Positions 14,185 to 21,487 of a stretch of DNA of 21,508 nucleotides are shown one piece after another. The stretch is from DATLXU01 sp035575515. Lineage in GTDB: Bacteria > Acidobacteriota > Blastocatellia > UBA7656. The stretch covers positions 1-21,508 of the forward strand of contig DATLXU010000056.1 in the NCBI GenBank assembly GCA_035575515.1, written 5' to 3'. Under the pieces are notes generated by a model that did no database searches, was not told the DNA's origin, and saw only the letters and a list, made by a program, of their open reading frames with translations. Within the stretch, counting starts at the first letter, position 1. Every line of letters begins with the position of its first letter. Both the position numbers and the translations under genes were made by a program.

Positions 14185-15528
14185 ATGAAAAACCTTGCGC
14201 GACGAGTATGGATAGCAACGTTTGCGGCGCTTGGAGTCTTTGCGCTCTACGAGACGATAAAGACGGTAGCGTTCCCGCAAATATCGCTCGTCGCCTCGCA
14301 CATCATCACAGTAATCGTCGTCAGCGTTTTAACATTCTTCGTTTCGCGTTACGCGCTTGCCCGGTATGGTGAGGCTCTGAGGGAAATAAAACGGCAGGCG
14401 GCGCTTACCGAAGAGACAAATCGGTTGCTGTCAGCCGTGCTAGCCGCGATGCGGGAAGGGGTGTTGATAGTCAACGCCGATATGCGCGTCGTGCTCTACA
14501 ACAACGCGGCTGCGCGCATAGTTAGATTGCCTGAAAAGCAGTGGTCAGTGGTCGGTAGTCAGTGGTCAGATAGCAGGTATGATGGGCAATCAATAACTGA
14601 CCACCGATTGGTGGATGCCACTCGCGACCCTGTAATCAACGCGGCTTTCCGGCGCGCGATTCGAGAGCAGGCAACAGTTGAAGAACGCGTCGAGTTGACC
14701 GACCGCGTGCGGCGCTCGTTTCAATTCACTGTCGCGCCGCTGGGCCGCGGGCTTGCCGTCGGGGTCTTTTTCGATATAACGGAATTGGAGCGGCTTGAGC
14801 GAGTGCGGCGAGAGTTCTTCGCCAATCTCTCTCACGAGCTGCGCACGCCGCTCACGGCCATTGTTGCTTACTCCGAAACATTGATGGACGGCGCGATTGA
14901 CGACCGCGAAAACAACCTTCGATTTGTTGAGAAGCTGCACCGCCACGCGGCGCGCATGAGCGAATTGATTGCCGATATATCAGACCTGTCTGCGATTGAG
15001 TCGGGCGAGGTGAAGCTCGCGCTCGCGCCCGTCGCCTTGCGCAGTGTGGTGAAGGATGTCGTCGCGATGGTTGAGGCGCGCTATCCGCGCGGCGAAGTTG
15101 CGTTTGAGGTTTTGATTGATGATAGTTTTTCAGTTCAGGCCGACCGGTCGCGGCTTGAGCAGATTCTTTACAACCTCGTTGACAACGCCGTGAAGTTCAA
15201 TCGCGCGGGCGGCTCGGTCACAGTGTCGGCGGAAGAGAAAGATGGCCGCGCCGCGATTCACGTGGAAGACACGGGCGCGGGCATTGCGGCTGCGGATTTG
15301 CCGCGCGTCTTCGAGCGATTGTACCGCGCAGATAAATCGCGCTCGCGCCGCGTCGAAGGGACAGGCTTAGGATTAGCAATAGTGAAGCACCTCGTCCAAG
15401 CACATGGCGGCGAGGTATCGGTTATAAGCGAGCTTGGTCGCGGCTCTCGATTCACGTTCACGCTGCCGCTGGCTGCGCGCGAAGGCGCATCGTCGCGAGA
15501 CGATAACATTGCGCTTTCAACTCTCTAG
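14185..15528 (+). CDS. phoR: PhoR-like membrane sensor histidine kinase
   Basis: The 447-residue kinase has two membrane segments (about 8-22 and 34-54) with almost no periplasmic loop, as in PhoR. A PAS domain (about 80-200) carries the inserted heptad element P7 at residues 119-141. HisKA follows with FFANLSHELRTPLTAIVAY (phospho-acceptor H217), then a HATPase_c domain with NLVDNAVKFN, DTGAGI, FERLYR and GTGLGLAIVKHL. It should phosphorylate the adjacent regulator under phosphate limitation. The frame is open from TTG 14113 through palindrome P6, but ATG 14185 is preferred because it opens the first membrane segment. No Shine-Dalgarno is visible. Confidence 0.9.
   Translation: MKNLARRVWIATFAALGVFALYETIKTVAFPQISLVASHIITVIVVSVLTFFVSRYALARYGEALREIKRQAALTEETNRLLSAVLAAMREGVLIVNADMRVVLYNNAAARIVRLPEKQWSVVGSQWSDSRYDGQSITDHRLVDATRDPVINAAFRRAIREQATVEERVELTDRVRRSFQFTVAPLGRGLAVGVFFDITELERLERVRREFFANLSHELRTPLTAIVAYSETLMDGAIDDRENNLRFVEKLHRHAARMSELIADISDLSAIESGEVKLALAPVALRSVVKDVVAMVEARYPRGEVAFEVLIDDSFSVQADRSRLEQILYNLVDNAVKFNRAGGSVTVSAEEKDGRAAIHVEDTGAGIAAADLPRVFERLYRADKSRSRRVEGTGLGLAIVKHLVQAHGGEVSVISELGRGSRFTFTLPLAAREGASSRDDNIALSTL
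14539..14607 (+). repeat. Heptad element P7, in frame inside the kinase PAS domain
   Basis: Tandem 7-mers CAGTGGT, CAGTGGT, CGGTAGT, CAGTGGT, CAG fill 14539-14569. A short inverted partner (CTGACCAC, 14597-14604) pairs with 14562-14569. In the kinase it encodes Trp/Ser/Gln-rich residues 119-141, between RIVRLPE and RLVDATRDP, segments I would expect to be nearly adjacent in PhoR-type PAS domains. The 7-mer is the same unit as in P8. The 69-nt extent is my estimate; it keeps the frame. Confidence 0.65.
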
Positions 15529-15605
15529 CTGCGACTATTTCTTCTGTCGTCCGTTGTAGCAAGATAAGTATCGCATGATTCTATTATTCCCAATCGTTGT
15601 TGAAT

Positions 15606-15611
15606 TATAAT
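15606..15611 (+). promoter_or_regulatory. Possible -10 box before the antitoxin gene
   Basis: TATAAT lies in an AT-rich stretch 43 bp before the antitoxin ATG. No matching -35 hexamer was found at 16-18 bp spacing. The rest of the 126-nt gap after the kinase stop holds nothing else I recognise. Confidence 0.3.
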
Positions 15612-15654
15612 ATAGAGCAGATAGAATTCACTTTCGAGAAACGGCAATCAAGTC

Positions 15655-15873
15655 ATGGCTGTTGAGAAAGACAATTATCAACAAGCAATTAAAGCGATGA
15701 AGCGGCTTTCGCGAGAGCAACAGCGGCGGTTGATAGAAGAACTGACCATCGGCCTGGATGACGCGCTGACGCCGCTTGCCATCGTCGGAACATGGAGAGG
15801 CGTTTCTCTCAGCGCCGATGAGATTGATGAAGCCCGGCGCGGGTGCTGGACTCGGCTTGGAGAGGATGAGTGA
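15655..15873 (+). CDS. Small antitoxin-like protein
   Basis: The 72-residue, charged protein has a helical N-terminal half (MKRLSREQQRRLIEELTIGL) and a GTWRGVSLSADEIDEAR segment. This layout is typical of short antitoxins encoded just before VapC-type PIN toxins. The identification rests on that layout and on the overlapping PIN gene; I do not recognise a specific antitoxin family. Its 3' end contains the PIN start codon, giving an 8-nt overlap (ATGAGTGA, 15866-15873), the usual coupling in type II toxin-antitoxin pairs. Confidence 0.6.
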   Translation: MAVEKDNYQQAIKAMKRLSREQQRRLIEELTIGLDDALTPLAIVGTWRGVSLSADEIDEARRGCWTRLGEDE

Positions 15874-16302
15874 ATCGCTGCTACCGATACGCATCCTCTT
15901 ATCTGGGCACTGAGCGGCGACCCACAATTGAGCGCGGCGGCGAAGTCAGTTTTCACAGAAGCGGATGCCGGGCAAGCGATTGTTCTAATCTCACCAATAG
16001 TTACCGTTGAGGTGATTTATCTAAGCGAAAAGAGGCGAATCTCGGTCGAGCTTGTGGATGATTTGTTAGCCAAAGTTTTCGCGCCTGGTTTAAGCTATCG
16101 TCTCGCCGAGTTGGATGCGGCGGTTATAAATGCTCTGCGACAAATTCCGCGCAATCTTATTACTGATATGCCGGATCGAATAATAGCAGCAACAGCAAAA
16201 GCAAATAGTTGCGCTCTGATTACCCGCAACGGCGCTATCACTACTTCTGGCCTTGTGCCAGTTATCTGGCAGGCAGATTTTCAATCGCCGATTCGCCCTT
16301 GA
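15866..16302 (+). pseudogene. VapC-like PIN toxin, apparently frameshifted
   Basis: The coding frame gives DTHPLIWALSGDPQLS, SPIVTVEVIYLSEKRRIS, DMPDRIIAATA and LITRNGAITTSGLVPVIW, a full PIN ribonuclease domain. However, the catalytic DTH (Asp codon 15886-15888) has no canonical start in that frame: the nearest upstream codon is the antitoxin TGA, 15871-15873. ATG 15866 reads MSESLL and would join DTHPLIW if one base near 15884 were restored, a normal VapC N terminus. So a 1-nt deletion is likely. In addition, the conserved TRD motif reads TRN (16222-16230). Other acidic residues remain (Glu 16009-16011, Asp 16174-16176). It is either a decayed toxin or a sequencing error plus one substitution. 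Confidence 0.6.
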
Positions 16303-16371
16303 CTTCGACTAATAAAAGGATAACCTTGCTCATCAGACGGCGTGGATTTCTCAAGCGGGTTGTGGGCGGCC

Positions 16372-18402
16372 ATGGGCAAGACAGTTTCACATTATCGCCT
16401 CGAAGAAGAGATCGGGCAGGGCGGCATGGGGCGCGTCTATAAGGCCTATGACCTGACGCTCGACCGCACGGTTGTTCTGAAACTGCTCGCGCCTGAGCTG
16501 ACCGCCGACGAAGATTCGCGCAAGCGATTTTTCAGAGAAGCCCGCCTCGCGTCCGCATTAGATCATCCGAACATCTGCACGATTTATGAAATCGCTGAAG
16601 CCGATAATCAATACTTCATCGCGATGCAATACGTGCCGGGAAAGACTTTGAAAAAAGTCATCGGCGCAAAACCGCTCAATCTCGACAGCCTGCTTTCAAT
16701 CGCCTTGCAGGTCGCAGACGCGCTCGCAGCCGCGCACGCAAAAGGCATCATTCACCGTGACATCAAATCTTCAAACATAATCATCACCCCGCGCGGGCAG
16801 GCTAAGGTGCTGGACTTCGGGCTTGCGAAACTGCTCACGGAAAAAGGGCGCGCCGCAGCCTTCGAGCCTCAGCAGGATGAGCTGACGCGGGTGGGCGCGC
16901 CGCTCGGAACGCCTTCTTATATGTCGCCTGAGCAGGCGCGAGGCGAGCGGGCAGATCATCGCAGCGACATCTATTCGTTCGGCGTCGTGCTTTACGAGAT
17001 GGCGACGGGACGCTTACCCTTCAAAGGCCAGTCGAGCGTTGACGTTATGCACGCGGTCCTGCACGAGAACTTAAAGCCTGCGCGCGAAGTGAACGAGAAA
17101 CTGCCCGAAGGTTTCAGCGCAATCATTGACAACGCGATGGCTCGTAATCCGGGCGACCGCTATCAAACCATACAGCAGATGCTCGAAGACCTTCAGCGCG
17201 TCGGGTTGTCTCTTCGAGCAGGCGCGCAAGGAGTGCCCGACGGAATCACGATGCCTTTCGTATTGCCGCGACGCGCGAAAGCGCGCGGCGGGCTCGGCCA
17301 GTTTATCACGCGATTATTTACTCGCAGCGCATCCGCTGAAGCCCGCGCAGCTCAGGCGAGCGCCGCGGCGCAGCGCGAAACCACTCCGCACGATTTCTCG
17401 CTCACCGCAGGGCCGCAAAAGACATTGGCCGTGCTGCCTTTTCGCAACCTCAGCGGCGATCCTCAATCGGACTTCTATGGGCTGTCGTTGGCTGACAGTC
17501 TCATCACCGAGCTTGCAAAAGTGCGCTCAGTCACGGTGATGCCTTCAAGCACTGTGGCCAGATATAACGATCAGGCGATTGATCCCGCGCGCATAAAATC
17601 GGAGCTTGGAATTGATCTGGTGCTCATGGGCAACTTCATAAAAGCGGGCGAGCGATTGCGCGTGACGGCGCAGCTCATCGCCGCGGCGAGCGGCAGCATT
17701 CTGTGGAGCGAAAAGATTGATGCCGACGCTCGCGATATTTTGAAGATTCAGGATCGAATATCGCAGCGAATAATCGCAGGACTGTCGGGCGGGCAGGTCG
17801 CAGTTGACCCGACGCAATTGCTCAAGGACGAGAATGAAGAGATTCGCATTGACGCGGTTCGCACTCTGAAGTTTTCGCACGACCCGCGCGCGTTGTCTGC
17901 GCTCGTTGAAGCCATGAGAGATGCGAGCCTCAAAGTCAAAGCAGAAGCCGTGCAAGCGATTGTCAGCCTTGGCGAGCAGGCAACCGGGCCTGTGATTCAA
18001 CTGCTCAACGACGCGATGGACGAAGGCGACCCGCTGACGGCACGATTTGCAGCCAAAGCGCTCGGATTGATCGGCGATAAAAGCATCTCGTCTGTTTTGA
18101 TTGAATTACTTCGCAGCGATGATAAATTCGTCGCGTGCGAAGCGGCGCTTGCGCTTGGCCGGTTGAAAGAATCGAAGGCAGTTGCGCCTTTGATGGCGAT
18201 GCTCGAAGAACCGAACGGCAACATTCGCTTTGCGGCTGCCGAAGCTCTCGGGCAGATTTGCGACGCGGCGGCGCGCGACGCTCTGCAAAAGAGATTGAAC
18301 GACGACGATGAAGGCGTGCGGGCGAAAGCGCGCTGGGCATTGAGCCGACTGCGCATAGCTGATCGCGGAATGCTGCTCGAAAAACAGGCGCACGGGTCTT
18401 AA
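16372..18402 (+). CDS. Ser/Thr protein kinase with TolB-like and HEAT-repeat domains
   Basis: The 676-residue protein starts MGKTVSHYRL. A Hanks-type kinase domain (about 8-275) has GQGGMGRVY (15-23), K37 in VVLKLL, E56, HRDIKSSN (128-135), DFG (148-150) and SPEQARGERADHRSD. A Pro/Arg/Ala linker leads to a TolB N-terminal-like domain (about 347-470: TLAVLPFRNLSGDPQSDFYGLSLADSLITEL to LWSEKIDADARD). Four to five HEAT-like repeats (about 490-662) end the protein. I see no membrane helix, so it is probably cytosolic. Many relatives carry TPRs here rather than HEATs. GTG 16342 would add ten residues that look non-coding. The ROK gene follows after 24 nt. Confidence 0.88.
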   Translation: MGKTVSHYRLEEEIGQGGMGRVYKAYDLTLDRTVVLKLLAPELTADEDSRKRFFREARLASALDHPNICTIYEIAEADNQYFIAMQYVPGKTLKKVIGAKPLNLDSLLSIALQVADALAAAHAKGIIHRDIKSSNIIITPRGQAKVLDFGLAKLLTEKGRAAAFEPQQDELTRVGAPLGTPSYMSPEQARGERADHRSDIYSFGVVLYEMATGRLPFKGQSSVDVMHAVLHENLKPAREVNEKLPEGFSAIIDNAMARNPGDRYQTIQQMLEDLQRVGLSLRAGAQGVPDGITMPFVLPRRAKARGGLGQFITRLFTRSASAEARAAQASAAAQRETTPHDFSLTAGPQKTLAVLPFRNLSGDPQSDFYGLSLADSLITELAKVRSVTVMPSSTVARYNDQAIDPARIKSELGIDLVLMGNFIKAGERLRVTAQLIAAASGSILWSEKIDADARDILKIQDRISQRIIAGLSGGQVAVDPTQLLKDENEEIRIDAVRTLKFSHDPRALSALVEAMRDASLKVKAEAVQAIVSLGEQATGPVIQLLNDAMDEGDPLTARFAAKALGLIGDKSISSVLIELLRSDDKFVACEAALALGRLKESKAVAPLMAMLEEPNGNIRFAAAEALGQICDAAARDALQKRLNDDDEGVRAKARWALSRLRIADRGMLLEKQAHGS

Positions 18403-18426
18403 TCCCTTAACTGCGCATTTCACATC

Positions 18427-19404
18427 ATGGCGACGCCGGAAAAAATCTATCTTGGTCTCGACGTTGGCCGCACGATTCGCGGCGCGCTGGTCGGCGAAGG
18501 CGGCTCCATCATCAAACAACAACGCGTAGTATCGGAAGTGACCGACCCGCGAATCTTTGTTGACCAATTGATAGATGTGATTAACGGGTTGCGTTCAAGC
18601 GAAGAAACAGGGGGACGAGCCTCTGCTGTTGGCATCGGGTGGGCTGGCCTCGTCAATCAACGCGCTCAGCGCATCGAAGCTAATCCAAACCTTGTCGACG
18701 TTTCATCATACGATTTGCACGCGGAGCTTGAGCGCGCGACCGGCCTTCCCATCATCATTGACAATGATGCAAACGTTGCGGCCTACGGCGAATGGTGTTG
18801 CGGCGCGGCGCGCGGCTTCAATGACGTTTTCTTCATCACGATGGGAACAGGCATCGGCGCTGGTTTGATTCTGGGCGGGCAGTTGCAGCGCGGCAGTCGG
18901 GGCTTTGCGGGCGAGTTCGGCCATTTCAAAATCACGCTCGACGGATTGGAGTGCGCCTGCGGCAGCACGGGCTGCCTTGAGACGATGGCCTCAGGGCCGA
19001 ACATCGTTCGCCGCGTGCGCGAGCAGGTCTTCAGCGACCCGTCGTTTTCAATTTCTCGCCTCGCGCGTGACATGGAAGGCACGCTCACGGCAGAGCGGGT
19101 CGTGCGCGCGGCGATGGAAGAAGACGAGCTTGCGCTTTCGGTGTTGAAAGAGACGGGTCGAGTTTTAGGGATGGCCATTGCGAGCATAATCAACCTGCTC
19201 AACGTCGAGGTGGTCGTTATAGGCGGCGGGCTGATGGCTTCGGGAGATTTGATGCTTGAGCCGATTCGTGAAGAGGTGAGGCGCGACGCGGTGCAAGCAT
19301 CAGGCGATTGTTGCCGGATAGTCGCCGCGCAATTAAGCCAGGATGCAGGGATAATCGGCGCGGCCCTGCTCGCTCGCGATTCGATGCAAGGCAAAGCGTT
19401 TTAA
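18427..19404 (+). CDS. ROK-family sugar kinase (glucokinase-like)
   Basis: The 325-residue protein has the ROK architecture. Residues 9-16 read LGLDVGRT, NDANVAAYGE (D114) carries the catalytic Asp region, and FITMGTGIGAGLI is the second phosphate loop. GEFGHFKI with H166 and the zinc cluster CACGSTGC (C176, C178, C183) are diagnostic. VVVIGGGL closes the nucleotide-binding half. The expected first phosphate loop DxGGT reads DVGRT, an unusual substitution. It probably phosphorylates a hexose; specificity is unknown and a regulator role is unlikely because no HTH is present. It is in tandem with the Ser/Thr kinase and convergent with the MCE gene 19 nt away. Confidence 0.85.
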   Translation: MATPEKIYLGLDVGRTIRGALVGEGGSIIKQQRVVSEVTDPRIFVDQLIDVINGLRSSEETGGRASAVGIGWAGLVNQRAQRIEANPNLVDVSSYDLHAELERATGLPIIIDNDANVAAYGEWCCGAARGFNDVFFITMGTGIGAGLILGGQLQRGSRGFAGEFGHFKITLDGLECACGSTGCLETMASGPNIVRRVREQVFSDPSFSISRLARDMEGTLTAERVVRAAMEEDELALSVLKETGRVLGMAIASIINLLNVEVVVIGGGLMASGDLMLEPIREEVRRDAVQASGDCCRIVAAQLSQDAGIIGAALLARDSMQGKAF

Positions 19405-19423
19405 CCAAGACGCGCTTCAGTCG

Positions 19424-20527
19424 TTAGAACAAGCTCACTTTTATCGTGAGATACTTCTTCGGGTTCTGGCGGAAGTCGTACAGCAGCTTCACTATCTCAG
19501 CCGTCGTCTGATTCATAGTGTTATAAAGCTGGTCGTCGTGCAGAAGTTTGCCGACAGAGCCTTCGCCCTTTTCTATACCTTCGCTGATCTTACGAAACGA
19601 CGCGACGGATGCTTGCAGGTCGTCGTGCAGCTTTTCGTCTTTGAGCAATTTGCCCAGCGTGCCACGACCCGCGTCAATGTCCGCCGCAATCCGATCAAAC
19701 TTTTCAGCCGTCGTGTTGAATTTGGTAAGAATATCTTTCGCCTGAACGTAAACCTGATCGTCAGTGATGAGCTTGCCGAGCGTCCCCTTGCCGGAACGGA
19801 TGTCGGCAACTACGGATTGAAACTCAGTCGTCACACCGCGCAGGTCTTCATAGAGCTTCGGGTCGTTGAGGAACTTGGCAATCGTGCCTTCGCCGCGATT
19901 CATGCGATTGGCGATGTCCTGAAACTCAAGTATCGTGCGATTGAGGTTCACATAAAAAGCATCGTCGTGCAACAGCTTGCCGATAGTGCCTTCGCCTTTA
20001 TTGATGTTGTCCATCAACTCCTGAAGCTGTTGGCCGACCTTGTTGAACTGCACGAGTATGTCGCTCGCGCCCTGAAACACCTGCGCAAGCCCGGCCTGAT
20101 CTGCACTCGGTATCTCGGCCCCTTCGGGCAACGGGTCTGCGTCGCGGGTTCCCGGCATTATGTCAATGACTTTGTCGCCAAGAAACCCTTGCTGCGCCAG
20201 CACCGCCTCTGAATTCTTGCGTATCCGAGCGTCGACCTGCTTGGCGTCGAGCGTCATCGTCACGACTATAGGCTTCTCGTTCTTGTTCGTGGGAATCTCG
20301 CCAAACTGAACGTCGTCAACTTTGCCGATGAGCTTGCCCGCAAGCCGCACCTCGTCGCCGCTCTTGAGTCCTTCGGCTGCGGCGAATCTCGTCTTGTAAG
20401 TAACTGTGCGTTTGAACAACGATATATCGCCGCTCACGCTAAGAATGAGGATTATCAAAATCGCAACCGTCACAATTGCGAGTATGCCGACGCGAAGCTC
20501 AGACAGTGTCGTTTTCTTCCTTGCCAT
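19424..20527 (-). CDS. mlaD: MlaD-like MCE-domain lipid-transport protein with GxGT repeats
   Basis: The 367-residue protein has an N-terminal anchor (about 11-31) and an MCE domain (about 41-127, with GLKSGDEVRLAGKLIGKVDDV and GFLGDKVIDIMPG). A long helical tail then carries five copies of a GxGT-(I/L)-GKLL-x-DD-x-LY motif, at G178, G212, G246, G287 and G321. The conserved-looking end reads NPKKYLTIKVSLF. It would bind a permease hexamer and carry lipids across the periplasm with the MlaF-like ATPase encoded next door. GGAGG lies 4 nt before the ATG; the P8 arm begins immediately upstream of that site. Confidence 0.9.
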   Translation of the reverse strand: MARKKTTLSELRVGILAIVTVAILIILILSVSGDISLFKRTVTYKTRFAAAEGLKSGDEVRLAGKLIGKVDDVQFGEIPTNKNEKPIVVTMTLDAKQVDARIRKNSEAVLAQQGFLGDKVIDIMPGTRDADPLPEGAEIPSADQAGLAQVFQGASDILVQFNKVGQQLQELMDNINKGEGTIGKLLHDDAFYVNLNRTILEFQDIANRMNRGEGTIAKFLNDPKLYEDLRGVTTEFQSVVADIRSGKGTLGKLITDDQVYVQAKDILTKFNTTAEKFDRIAADIDAGRGTLGKLLKDEKLHDDLQASVASFRKISEGIEKGEGSVGKLLHDDQLYNTMNQTTAEIVKLLYDFRQNPKKYLTIKVSLF

Positions 20528-20536
20528 AAAACCTCC

Positions 20537-20668
20537 AGTGGTCAGTGGCCGGTGGTCAGTGGTCAGTGGTAGGTTGAGAGATTGAAAGTCGCTTTGAAAA
20601 TGGCTCTGGGAGCCGCTTTCAAAGCATCAAACTTTCAACTGACCATCGGCCACCGACCCCTGACCACT
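20537..20668. mobile_element. Palindromic heptad element P8
   Basis: Arms 20537-20569 and 20636-20668 are inverted repeats matching at 27 of 33 positions. The left side is five 7-mers (20536-20570): CAGTGGT, CAGTGGC, CGGTGGT, CAGTGGT, CAGTGGT. Nested inside are TTGAAAGT/ACTTTCAA (20582-20589 and 20631-20638) and a 13/15 hairpin (20591-20605 and 20611-20625), so most of the 132 bp can fold into one cruciform. CTCC flanks both sides (20533-20536 and 20670-20673), and the left copy is part of the mlaD Shine-Dalgarno. It lies between mlaF and mlaD. Confidence 0.8.
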
Positions 20669-20674
20669 ACTCCA

Positions 20675-21487
20675 TCACACACGAAAGAAGTCCTGTATGT
20701 ACGGATCGTCTGCGCGCCAGAGTTCTTCGTCCGTGCCGCTAAAGATCACTTTGCCTTGCTTGAGCATGATGAACTTGGTGTTGATGAGGCACATATTGCC
20801 GCTCTCGCTTTGAAACTCCACCTCACCGCTCTCATTTATCGTGGCGTAGTTCGAGGACAATAATTTTATATCCTCAACCCTGTGCGTGACAAAAATGGAA
20901 CTGACGCCTTCGAGGTCGCGCAGCTTCATCGCCAATTCCAGAATCGTGCGAGCAGTCGGCGGATCAAGCCCGGCGGTCGGCTCGTCAAACAGAATCAACT
21001 TGGGATTGCCGACGAGAGCGCGAGCTATGCCGACTCTGCGCCGCATCCCGCCCGATAATTCAGCAGGCATCATATACATAGTGTGCTCAAGATTGACGAA
21101 GCGCAACGTCCGGCGAACCGTCTCTTCGATCTCCACCTCGGGCACTCCCTGCTCGAAAAGCCTGTAGCCGACGTTTTCATAAACCGTGAGCGAATCAAAC
21201 AGCGCGCCGTCTTGAAAAACCATGCCTATCTTCTTGCGGACTTCAGTCATCTCAGGCTCGCCCATTTGCGTGATGTCTTCGCCATCAATCAGTATACGAC
21301 CAGAATCGGGCTTGATGAGTCCGAGCACCAATTTGAGTATCGTTGACTTGCCGGTCCCAGACCCGCCCATGACGATCTTTGTCTCGCCGGGATTGACGAC
21401 GAAGCTCACGCCATCGAGCACAACACGCTCGTCATAAGACATGGTGATGTTATCAAATTCAATCGCGCTATAGACACGCTCATTCAT
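20675..21487 (-). CDS. mlaF: MlaF-like ABC transporter ATPase
   Basis: The 270-residue ATPase has Walker A GGSGTGKST (41-49, K47), Q-loop MVFQDGALFDSLTVYENVGY, signature LSGGMRRR (144-151), Walker B LILFDEPTAGLDPP (164-177) and H-loop H202. DGALFDSLTV and LSGGM are typical of the Mla/MCE-system ATPases. It carries about 20 extra residues between the H-loop helix and the MLKQGKVIFSG strand (about 211-234). The MCE protein is the next gene in the transcript. A MlaE-type permease is expected upstream, beyond the window edge. No clear Shine-Dalgarno is seen in the 21 nt before the ATG that remain in the window. Confidence 0.92.
   Translation of the reverse strand: MNERVYSAIEFDNITMSYDERVVLDGVSFVVNPGETKIVMGGSGTGKSTILKLVLGLIKPDSGRILIDGEDITQMGEPEMTEVRKKIGMVFQDGALFDSLTVYENVGYRLFEQGVPEVEIEETVRRTLRFVNLEHTMYMMPAELSGGMRRRVGIARALVGNPKLILFDEPTAGLDPPTARTILELAMKLRDLEGVSSIFVTHRVEDIKLLSSNYATINESGEVEFQSESGNMCLINTKFIMLKQGKVIFSGTDEELWRADDPYIQDFFRV

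Noticed and set aside
14539..14569. CRISPR-like array
   Set aside because: The 7-bp units are contiguous with no spacers and no cas genes are nearby.
15874..15876. ATC codon as the start of the PIN toxin
   Set aside because: ATC starts are very rare, and ATG 15866 with a 1-nt deletion explains the N terminus better.
18783..19394. Minus-strand open frame (203 codons) across the ROK gene
   Set aside because: Low-complexity Ser/Arg/Pro product antisense to a clear ROK kinase.
19538..20212. Plus-strand open frame (224 codons) across mlaD
   Set aside because: It is antisense to the MCE repeats; its apparent periodicity is just the mirrored repeat motif.
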